Of a stretch of DNA of 6,058 nucleotides, positions 1-5,487 are shown piece by piece. Within the stretch, counting starts at the first letter, position 1. Each line of letters starts with the position of its first letter. Under the pieces are notes generated by a model, which was given only the letters and a program-made list of their open reading frames with translations, made no database searches and was not told where the DNA came from. A program made the position numbers and the translations under genes. This stretch comes from a bacterium ADurb.Bin374 (GTDB lineage: Bacteria; Riflebacteria; Ozemobacteria; Ozemobacterales; Ozemobacteraceae). The stretch is from contig MWAR01000439.1 in NCBI GenBank assembly GCA_002068715.1, forward strand, positions 1 to 6,058, written 5' to 3'.

Positions 1-1
1 G

Positions 2-127
2 TTTCTTTTCGAGAACCAATCCCCGGATGACACAGAAGAAAACCTGAAACATCTTTTCCTGGAGTTTCCAGGGCAAAACGAGCACCAAGTGATTCCAGGC
101 GTTCGTTTCTATCTGTTCTTCATCTGA
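2..127 (+). CDS. Possible 3' end of an upstream gene (partial, unidentified)
   Basis: One plus-strand frame is open from the window edge to a TGA at 125-127, giving 41 residues that end in GVRFYLFFI. The composition looks like a normal soluble protein tail: an acidic stretch (PDDTEEN), an amphipathic stretch (LKHLFLEF) and a hydrophobic aromatic end. The other two plus frames have early stops. However, one minus-strand frame is also open over most of this stretch, the GC content is lower than in the neighbouring genes, and no start is visible. I do not recognise the family. If real, the gene runs towards the minus-strand EndoU gene and ends about 85 bases before that gene's stop codon. Confidence 0.3.
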   Translation, partial: FLFENQSPDDTEENLKHLFLEFPGQNEHQVIPGVRFYLFFI

Positions 128-173
128 GTTTTATCTGCCCGGCATCTGCGAATGTGTTCCCGAAACAGAAGAG

Positions 174-210
174 GATTCACCTGAGGATTTTCATGTGAAT
201 CACTCTTTTT
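174..210 (+). terminator. Weak hairpin plus T-run between convergent genes
   Basis: GATTCAC (174-180) and GTGAATC (195-201) form a 7-bp inverted repeat with a 14-nt loop. A run of five T follows at 206-210, four bases after the stem. This could terminate rightward transcription from the possible gene ending at 127. The stem is AT-rich and the T-run is not adjacent to it, so it is a weak candidate. On the minus strand, downstream of EndoU, no good T-run follows the hairpin. Confidence 0.27.
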
Positions 211-212
211 CG

Positions 213-1310
213 TCATTGCACCGTTAGGGAACCGGTGGGATTCACGGCCTGCAGGGCTTCTTCCTCGAGGTCGAAATACTCTTCCGCCATTTTGTTTTCA
301 TCGACCTCGACACCCTTGCCGCCCATGGGATACAGGCTTCTGATCGTGCCGCCCATTGTGTACAGCTGCCAGGTGAAGGTCCGGCCGTTCACGGCCGCGT
401 CGAACGTGAGGGCACCGGGTACCGAACCGAATTTGCGGGCGCTCTCGATGGCGATGTGGCCGAGCGCAAGAAGGGCCTGCGCCGAGCAGCCGACGGTAAA
501 TCCGCCTTTTTTCTTCTTCGCGTTGGGCAGGGGGCCTGAGCCGTCCGGGTCCCATGTGAAAGCGCCGGTGTAGGCAAACTCGCTGCCAGCATTATCGAGC
601 GTGCTGACGTATTTTGCGTTTCCGTTCTGTTCGTCGCGGTAGAACTTGTACCACCAGTGGTACCCACTCACCCCGGATCCCTTGATCTCGCCGCAGATCA
701 CATGCTCGAAGCCGGCGCCCGACCCGAACCAGTTACGCTTGAGATCCGACATCGTCGTGCCGGTCGAGGAAAGGGCCTGCTTGATCACCGGGTCGTTCGC
801 AATCGACGCAAGGTAGGCATCGATTTCAGAACCGAGCCGCTTGGTGTCATCCGTTCCGACGCGGGGGTCGAACTTGACCGCAAGCCGGTAGGCCGTCTCG
901 TAACTCGCGGGCACCTTTTCCGCAATGGGCTTGAACAGCGTCGTGCGAAGCCCCTCGTTTTTTTCGACGTCGACCGCGTCACGATCGAGGCTGGGAATCG
1001 GCGCCGCCGACTTCGCGATCACATCCCGGATCGCCTGCGTGTTTCCGCCAGCTCGAACCACCGTCTGAGACGTTGGATTCTGAGAACGGAATCTCGACTC
1101 GGCCCGCGCAACCGCCGTTTCGAAATCGGCGGCGTCGGTGATCAGGCCGGCGGCAATGCTGTTTTCGAGCGTCCGCCTCAGCGATGCATCATGCACCGTC
1201 TCGAGACGCGCCTGCCAGTCGACGCCCTGCTGGGCCCAGGAAGCGGGAACGACCCCGCCGAGAAGAAAAACGATACCAAAGGAAATACCAAAACGGACGA
1301 AACTGCGCAT
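213..1310 (-). CDS. Secreted EndoU/XendoU-family endoribonuclease
   Basis: This 365-residue protein has an Sec signal peptide: basic start MRSFVR, hydrophobic core about residues 8-21, and a likely cleavage at SWA|QQ after Ala26. The mature protein should be periplasmic or secreted. Residues 30-190 are mostly helical and unrecognised, compatible with the helical N-terminal part of XendoU proteins. The catalytic half is clear. FEHVICGEIK (201-210) carries His203, GYHWWYKFY (216-224) carries His218, and a four-lysine run (265-268) followed by GGFTVG supplies the expected catalytic lysine. TFTWQLY (311-317) matches the late strand of the fold. EndoU enzymes cut RNA at uridines, usually leaving 2',3'-cyclic phosphate; the His-His spacing of 15 equals that of coronavirus nsp15 (His235/His250). 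A GGAG lies 6 nt upstream of the ATG, supporting this start. It is divergent from the lipoprotein gene. No immunity-like gene is visible next to it. The family call comes from motifs by eye; the substrate is unknown. Confidence 0.85.
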   Translation of the reverse strand: MRSFVRFGISFGIVFLLGGVVPASWAQQGVDWQARLETVHDASLRRTLENSIAAGLITDAADFETAVARAESRFRSQNPTSQTVVRAGGNTQAIRDVIAKSAAPIPSLDRDAVDVEKNEGLRTTLFKPIAEKVPASYETAYRLAVKFDPRVGTDDTKRLGSEIDAYLASIANDPVIKQALSSTGTTMSDLKRNWFGSGAGFEHVICGEIKGSGVSGYHWWYKFYRDEQNGNAKYVSTLDNAGSEFAYTGAFTWDPDGSGPLPNAKKKKGGFTVGCSAQALLALGHIAIESARKFGSVPGALTFDAAVNGRTFTWQLYTMGGTIRSLYPMGGKGVEVDENKMAEEYFDLEEEALQAVNPTGSLTVQ

Positions 1311-1417
1311 GCTTTACTCCATACTCATGATGATGATACGCGCAAACAACCGGGAACGAGGGCCTGAGAACTATACTTGTTACTCGATCGGACGATACGG
1401 TGTCCGAATACGAAACC

Positions 1418-1447
1418 AGTATAATGTTTCTTGTACACAAATTACAA
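1418..1447 (-). promoter_or_regulatory. Candidate promoter for the EndoU gene
   Basis: Read on the minus strand, TTGTAA (1447-1442) lies 18 bp before TATACT (1423-1418). These match the sigma-70 consensus at 4/6 and 5/6. The implied leader is about 100 nt, ending in the GGAG Shine-Dalgarno sequence. The -10 overlaps a perfect plus-strand TATAAT at 1420-1425 that has no good -35, so the direction of this element is not certain. Confidence 0.4.
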
Positions 1448-1448
1448 G
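1430..1448. promoter_or_regulatory. Inverted repeat, possible operator
   Basis: CTTGTA (1430-1435) and TACAAG (1443-1448) form a 6-bp inverted repeat with a 7-bp AT-rich spacer. It covers the candidate -35 of the EndoU promoter, a usual place for a repressor. The pentamer CTTGT recurs in the same intergenic region at 1376, 1482 and 1499. No regulator gene is adjacent, and short inverted repeats are common in AT-rich DNA. Confidence 0.3.
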
Positions 1449-1482
1449 CCTCTAAATTTCGCCGGGAATTTGAATAATTTTC

Positions 1483-1511
1483 TTGTATCCCTTCCTTCTT
1501 GTGTGTAGAAT
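1483..1511 (+). promoter_or_regulatory. Candidate promoter for the lipoprotein gene
   Basis: TTGTAT (1483-1488) and TAGAAT (1506-1511) are separated by 17 bp. The -10 matches the consensus at 5/6, the -35 only at 3/6. Transcription would start near 1518, giving a leader of about 75 nt that contains the 12-bp tandem repeats and the Shine-Dalgarno site. A second possible -10, a perfect TATAAT at 1420-1425, lies further upstream without a clear -35. Confidence 0.4.
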
Positions 1512-1538
1512 TTCCTGCCTCAAAAACGCATTGAGAAA

Positions 1539-1574
1539 TTATTCACATTTTTATTCACACTTTTATTCACTGTT
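1539..1574 (+). repeat. Three tandem 12-bp repeats matching DnaA boxes
   Basis: The octamer TTATTCAC occurs at 1539-1546, 1551-1558 and 1563-1570, exactly 12 bp apart, with T-rich filler between. Copies 1 and 2 read TTATTCACA, a full match to the DnaA-box consensus TTWTNCACA. Copy 3 ends in T and matches at 8/9. All are in the same orientation. The array sits in the presumed 5' leader of the lipoprotein gene, ending 6 bp before the AGGAGG site. It could be a DnaA-binding or other regulator-binding array, or an unstructured AU-rich leader that aids translation. Confidence 0.8.
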
Positions 1575-1580
1575 TTGCAT

Positions 1581-1586
1581 AGGAGG
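1581..1586 (+). promoter_or_regulatory. Strong Shine-Dalgarno site of the lipoprotein gene
   Basis: AGGAGG lies 8 nt before the ATG at 1595 and fixes the start of the lipoprotein gene. An earlier in-frame start is not needed, because this ATG begins directly with a lipoprotein signal peptide. Confidence 0.85.
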
Positions 1587-1594
1587 CTTCCACG

Positions 1595-4500
1595 ATGAAT
1601 ACGCTCTCCCGGTTCATGCTGGGGCTGCTGCTCGCCGCCCTTGTCGTTTCGTTCACCGCTTGCAGGAATGCCGGATACGGTGACTTCGACTATGTGACAC
1701 CGCCAGAGCTCGGTTCGGGCGTCATCCGCGGCACGGTCACCCGCACGCCGGGCCTCTCCATCCGTGCAGCTGCTTCCGTACCGCTCGCGGGAGCTGAGGT
1801 CTGGCTCGAGGAGTATCCGTCCATCCGGGGCCTCACGGATGCGCAGGGCAATTACCGCATTCTCGGCGTTCCGGCCGGCATCTTCCGGGTTGTCGCCAAG
1901 TTCAACGACAATGTGGCCGTCTATAAAATGCGATCGAACACCAACACCGTCGCCGAAAATGATGAAATAGTCGTCGATCTCGGCCTCCTCAAGGCGACCA
2001 ACATCGTCCGCGGCGTCATGACCGATGAGAGCGGCAACCTCCTCCAGCAGGGCACCCCCGTCTACCTCTGGGGCGAAGTATTCTATATCGGCCAGAATGG
2101 TTCCTTCGAGACGCCTCCCCTGCCGACGTTCGAAGGACTCAATTCGATCTTCGATCTCGTCCTCAACCCCGGCCGGTCCAATCAGTTCAACATCCCCGTC
2201 TCGTTCGTGTCGCAGGAGCGGCCTCTCGAGGTTGCCCTCACCGTTCCGACCAGCGGAAATGCATCCGTTGAAACGCTGCCCAAAGCGCTCCTGGTCGCGA
2301 CGAAAGACGGCGCCATCGAGACGCAGGTGATGAAGAACGAACAGCTCACGATCACCGCCATCATCTCCCCCACCGATACTACCTCCGAAAACCTTTCCTG
2401 GTCGGCTACGCAAGGAACCTTCGGCGATCCCGTCGTTTCGTCGGGCAGCTGGCGCGTTCGCTCCTGGACAGCCTCCGCAACGGCCGGCATCGCGACGCTC
2501 AGTCTCAGAATCACCGCTCCCGACGGGAAGATGGCGACCGCCACGCTTCCCATCCTCGTCGAGGTGCCTGTCACCTACGGCGTCACGTTCAACAGCAACG
2601 ACGGAACGGCCGTCGATCAGCAGATCATAGACGAAGGACAGACCGTTCAGGAGCCTGCACCCCCGTCGAAACCCGGTCATACCTTCGCGGGCTGGTATAA
2701 GAACGAGGCATGTACGAACGCCTGGACCTTTGCGACCGATACCGTCACCGCCGCCACGACCCTCTATGCGAAATGGACTGTCAACAGCTACGCCGTCACG
2801 TTCAACAGCAACGACGGAACAGCCGTAGACCAGCAGAACATCAATCACGGCGGCAAAGTCACCGAGCCTGCGAACCCGACGAAAGTCGGACACGCTTTCG
2901 CGGGTTGGTTCAAGGAAGAGGCCCTCACCAACGCGTGGAATTTCGCCAACGATACAGTCACCGCCGCAACGACCCTCTACGCGAAATGGACACAGAACCC
3001 GACGTATACCGTCACCTACGACGGCAATGGCAACACCTCCGGCTCCGCTCCTTCCGATGCAAACGTCTACGAAGCGGGAACGAACGTGACTGTTGCCGCC
3101 AACACCGGAAATCTCGCAAAGACCGGTTTCACCTTCGCCGGCTGGAACACGAAAGCTGACGGTTCCGGAACGGATCGCGCAGCGGCCTCGAGCTTTTCCA
3201 TGGGGCAAGCGAATGTCGCGCTGTTTGCCGACTGGGCAACGAACAGTTACACAGTCACCTACGATGGAAACGGCAACACTGGTGGGGCGATTCCCGTCGA
3301 CGAGAACAGCCCCCACGAATACGGCACGAATGTCACGGTACTCGGCAACACCGGAAATCTCGTGAAAGAGGGCTACACCTTTACAGGCTGGAACACGAAG
3401 ATGGACGGAACAGGCACCTCGTATGCCGCCGCAGCGAACTTCGAGATGGGCGCAGCCAATACCACTCTTTTCGCCCAGTGGAAGGATACTATTGTACCTA
3501 CTATATCTGTTCTTTCCCCGGCAACCGGTGCATCCGTATCGAGCGGAAACGGCAAACTGGCAATCACCTTCTCCGAAACCATCCACAAATGCACCGGGGA
3601 CGGAATTGGCAACATCGTGATCTACAACGCCGCCGATGCCGTCATCGAAACGATTCGTATCGATAACGCCGCTGTCGAGGTCGCCGGGAACGTCGCCACG
3701 ATCACCCCGTCGGTATTCCTGGCCGCCGGAACCTCTTACTACGTCAAGATCGACGGAACCTGCTTCCAGGATGCGGCCGGGAACAAGTTCGCCGGGATCG
3801 CCGACAAGACGACCTGGGCCTTCACGCGGCCTGCGTTCCTGGTCCAGCCAGCAAATGCCGGCGACCAGGAGGCGAACGGCATCGTCTTCGACGCCGCCGG
3901 GAACTTCTATGTTTCAGGCTATACGAATGGCGCCGTCAACGGCCAGGCGCTTGTCGGGGTCAGCGACTACTTCATCGCGAAGTATTCCTCCGAAGGCACC
4001 CTCCAGAAGACCGTTCAGGCTGGAGCCGCCTTGAAATCCATCGGCCTGGCTGCCCATTCGCTGACGATTTCCGATTCTTCCCTCTATCTCGCCGGCGGCA
4101 CAGATGGAGACGTCAATGATCAGGCACACAAGGGATCTTACGATGGTATTTTCTTCAAGTATTCCACTGGTCTGGACCATTCCTGGACGAGGATCGTCGG
4201 TACAAGCAACTGGGACTCGGGCGGAGGTGTTGCCGTCGGAACGAACAACGACGTGTTCCTTACCGGATTTGTCGGTGGGCATCTCGACAATCAGCACAAT
4301 TACAATCCCGGCACCACACATGACGCCTTCCTGAAGAAGGTCGGCACGGACGGTAACGCGCTTTTCACAAAACTCCTCAACGACGCCGCGCCAGTTTCAA
4401 GAAATAATACGTACGACGAAAACAACGATGCCGGCTGTGAGATCAATGCCACGAAAGACTACGTGTATCTTGCCGGGAGAACCAGCGGAACATTCTGGGA

Positions 4501-5095
4501 GACTGCCGGGAAGGGTAGCAATGATGTCGCGGTGGCAAAGATGTCCACGACCGACGGCGCCATCTCCTGGGCGAAATCCTATGGCGGAAGTGACTCGGAT
4601 GAGCCGACTGACGTGCTTCTCGATTCAAACGAGAATGTTTTCGTTCTCGCCAACTCGAAATCCTCGACCGGCGACTTCGAGGCCATCCCGGCAATCGGCG
4701 ATTATGACATCGTGCTCCTGAAACTTTCGAAAACCGACGGTTCCCTTGTCTCCAAGTATCGTTTTGGGACCACGAGCGAAGATAAATGCTTCACGATGGC
4801 GAAAGACGCCGACAACAACATCTATATCTCAGGATATACGAAAGGCGCGTTCTCCGGCGCTCTCGCCGGCACGATCGACATGTTCGTCATGAGGGTCAAC
4901 CCCACGACGGGCAATGTCGACTGGAATGTGCAGCTGGGCAAGGCGGCAGCCGAAACGACGGGTATCGCCCTCGCCGTGAACGGCTCGAACGTCTACGTCT
5001 GCGGAAAGACGACCGGCGGCTTCGACGGTAACGCGCCCACCGGCTCCGATTACTTCGTTCTCCGATTCGACAAGGACACAGGCAACCGCAACTGA
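1595..5095 (+). CDS. Mosaic surface lipoprotein with InlB B-repeats and a C-terminal SBBP beta-propeller
   Basis: The 1166-residue product starts with a lipoprotein signal (hydrophobic core about 7-18, lipobox FTAC, lipidated Cys23), so it should be membrane-anchored and exported. Domains in order: a carboxypeptidase-regulatory-like beta-sandwich (about 43-103, with DAQGNYRILGVPAG) and probably a second (about 137-215); an Ig-like segment (about 229-325); four InlB B-type (Flg_new/Listeria-Bacteroides) repeats at 326-395, 396-466, 467-548 and 549-630; an SbsA-like Ig domain (about 631-744, with GTSYYVKIDGTCFQDAAGN); and an SBBP-type beta-propeller of about seven blades (748-1166). Such parts build long stalks and binding heads of surface proteins; no catalytic motif is visible. 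Cys666 and Cys723 could form a disulfide in the SbsA-like domain. The gene is followed by a strong terminator and appears monocistronic. Codons are strongly C-ending except at residues 631-640. A role in adhesion or extracellular-matrix binding is inference; the ligand is unknown. Confidence 0.9.
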   Translation: MNTLSRFMLGLLLAALVVSFTACRNAGYGDFDYVTPPELGSGVIRGTVTRTPGLSIRAAASVPLAGAEVWLEEYPSIRGLTDAQGNYRILGVPAGIFRVVAKFNDNVAVYKMRSNTNTVAENDEIVVDLGLLKATNIVRGVMTDESGNLLQQGTPVYLWGEVFYIGQNGSFETPPLPTFEGLNSIFDLVLNPGRSNQFNIPVSFVSQERPLEVALTVPTSGNASVETLPKALLVATKDGAIETQVMKNEQLTITAIISPTDTTSENLSWSATQGTFGDPVVSSGSWRVRSWTASATAGIATLSLRITAPDGKMATATLPILVEVPVTYGVTFNSNDGTAVDQQIIDEGQTVQEPAPPSKPGHTFAGWYKNEACTNAWTFATDTVTAATTLYAKWTVNSYAVTFNSNDGTAVDQQNINHGGKVTEPANPTKVGHAFAGWFKEEALTNAWNFANDTVTAATTLYAKWTQNPTYTVTYDGNGNTSGSAPSDANVYEAGTNVTVAANTGNLAKTGFTFAGWNTKADGSGTDRAAASSFSMGQANVALFADWATNSYTVTYDGNGNTGGAIPVDENSPHEYGTNVTVLGNTGNLVKEGYTFTGWNTKMDGTGTSYAAAANFEMGAANTTLFAQWKDTIVPTISVLSPATGASVSSGNGKLAITFSETIHKCTGDGIGNIVIYNAADAVIETIRIDNAAVEVAGNVATITPSVFLAAGTSYYVKIDGTCFQDAAGNKFAGIADKTTWAFTRPAFLVQPANAGDQEANGIVFDAAGNFYVSGYTNGAVNGQALVGVSDYFIAKYSSEGTLQKTVQAGAALKSIGLAAHSLTISDSSLYLAGGTDGDVNDQAHKGSYDGIFFKYSTGLDHSWTRIVGTSNWDSGGGVAVGTNNDVFLTGFVGGHLDNQHNYNPGTTHDAFLKKVGTDGNALFTKLLNDAAPVSRNNTYDENNDAGCEINATKDYVYLAGRTSGTFWETAGKGSNDVAVAKMSTTDGAISWAKSYGGSDSDEPTDVLLDSNENVFVLANSKSSTGDFEAIPAIGDYDIVLLKLSKTDGSLVSKYRFGTTSEDKCFTMAKDADNNIYISGYTKGAFSGALAGTIDMFVMRVNPTTGNVDWNVQLGKAAAETTGIALAVNGSNVYVCGKTTGGFDGNAPTGSDYFVLRFDKDTGNRN
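2570..3484 (+). repeat. Four InlB B-type repeats within the lipoprotein gene, two subtypes
   Basis: Units 1 and 2 (2570-2779, 2780-2992) share VTFNSNDGTAVDQQ, the GHxFAGW core and TVTAATTLYAKWT, and are offset by 213 bp. Their DNA is near-identical at both ends (for example 2576-2607 against 2789-2820) but diverged in the middle. Units 3 and 4 (2993-3238, 3239-3484) are a longer 82-residue subtype with TVTYDGNGNT, GNL, the GxTFxGWNTK core and LFAxW, offset by 246 bp. All four keep the family hallmark G-W followed by a terminal aromatic-W. The layout A-A-B-B points to two separate tandem duplications. Confidence 0.85.
3836..5092 (+). repeat. Seven SBBP-type beta-propeller blades encoded in the lipoprotein gene
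   Basis: About seven degenerate units carry the pattern 'GN-hydrophobic-Y-hydrophobic-SGYT-G ... G-D-hydrophobic-F-hydrophobic-K ... G'. They centre on protein residues 769-796 (GNFYVSGYT), 829-855 (LYLAGGT), 884-914 (DVFLTGF), 956-982 (YVYLAGRT), 1014-1044 (NVFVLAN), 1075-1100 (NIYISGYT) and 1132-1157 (NVYVCGKT). The last unit ends at the stop codon without its final strand, whereas a lone strand-like segment FLVQPANAG (748-756) precedes the first. This fits a closed seven-blade ring in which the N-terminal strand completes the last blade. Confidence 0.7.
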
Positions 5096-5110
5096 CGCCC
5101 CGTTCCTCCG

Positions 5111-5142
5111 AAAGCCGGACCTCACCCAGGTCCGGCTTTTTT
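5111..5142 (+). terminator. Strong intrinsic terminator after the lipoprotein gene
   Basis: AAAGCCGGACC (5111-5121) pairs perfectly with GGTCCGGCTTT (5129-5139) around a 7-nt loop. A run of six T ends the element at 5142. It begins 16 bases after the TGA of the lipoprotein gene. It separates the lipoprotein transcript from the downstream signalling gene. Confidence 0.93.
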
Positions 5143-5319
5143 CATCGAGCCCTCTCTTGTCTCGATGAACAAAGAGCCATCAGTCTTGAACGTAACTGTG
5201 CCTGACCTTCCTCGACTTGAAATTGCATCTGATGATAGAACGCATGACACGCCCGTTCCGTTACTCCGTTGCATATGTCGCCTGCTATATCCATTTGGCA
5301 TTGTGTTGCGTGGGCAGAT

Positions 5320-5341
5320 CTGTTCGCCACTGGCGAAACAG
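5320..5341 (+). other. Imperfect stem-loop upstream of the signalling-gene promoter
   Basis: CTGTTCGCC (5320-5328) pairs with GGCGAAACAG (5332-5341) around a 3-nt loop (ACT), with a single bulged A. The following bases, 5342-5353, are T-rich but begin with AACG, so it is a poor terminator in the plus direction, and no T-run follows on the minus strand. It could be a second, weak terminator or a protein-binding palindrome just upstream of the promoter. Confidence 0.45.
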
Positions 5342-5369
5342 AACGTTTTGTTTCACCCTGGAACTAGTG

Positions 5370-5378
5370 TGATATAAT
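5370..5378 (+). promoter_or_regulatory. Extended -10 promoter for the GAF/GGDEF gene
   Basis: TGATATAAT is a perfect sigma-70 -10 hexamer (5373-5378) with the extended TGn motif. The -35 is weak (nearest TTTCAC at 5351-5356 or TTGTTT at 5348-5353), as is usual for extended -10 promoters. Transcription would start near 5385, leaving a leader of about 100 nt before the ATG at 5488. Confidence 0.6.
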
Positions 5379-5487
5379 TTTTTCGAGATTGAATTATTTC
5401 CGTCATTGCCGATAGATGGGAAGATCTTTTGTCAGGTCCCAGGGTTCCGTGGGCGGTACACAATCTGGAAACACCAGGAGAGAATCG

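Larger units (their letters stand above)
5143..5487. other. Non-coding interval between terminator and signalling gene
   Basis: About 345 bases have no convincing gene. Short frames exist on both strands, but none has a credible Shine-Dalgarno site, recognisable motif or the codon bias of the neighbours. The base composition is more AT-rich than in the genes. The visible content is an imperfect stem-loop at 5320-5341, an extended -10 promoter at 5370-5378 and a leader of about 100 nt before the ATG at 5488. A decayed gene in 5150-5330 cannot be excluded. Confidence 0.6.

Noticed and set aside
505..520. An A-run in the EndoU coding strand that resembles a frameshift slippery site at the lysine cluster
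   Set aside because: In the reading frame the codons are AAG AAG AAA AAA GGC, which does not place an A-AAA-AAG heptamer in the required phase. The frame stays open on both sides with family motifs, so no shift is needed.
657..1367. A 236-codon open frame on the plus strand opposite EndoU
   Set aside because: Arg-rich, low-complexity translation with no family resemblance. The minus strand here has a signal peptide and conserved EndoU motifs.
1420..1425. A perfect TATAAT on the plus strand as the main lipoprotein promoter
   Set aside because: No acceptable -35 at 16-18 bp and no extended TGn motif. The element at 1483-1511 is better placed, though this one could be a secondary start.
1520..3586. 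A 688-codon open frame on the minus strand opposite the lipoprotein gene
   Set aside because: It has no recognisable domain, is rich in Arg/Gly/Val/Asp as expected for the shadow of a C-ending-codon gene, and overlaps a clearly real gene with signal peptide, known domains, Shine-Dalgarno site and terminator.
5142..5330. A 62-codon minus-strand frame after the terminator
   Set aside because: It overlaps the terminator's T-run, shows no family motif and has no convincing upstream ribosome site. It is kept only as a remote chance of a decayed gene.
5379..5487. A known cyclic-di-GMP riboswitch in front of the GAF/GGDEF gene
   Set aside because: I could not find the conserved core or the two-stem arrangement of the GEMM class; only short alternative stems are present.
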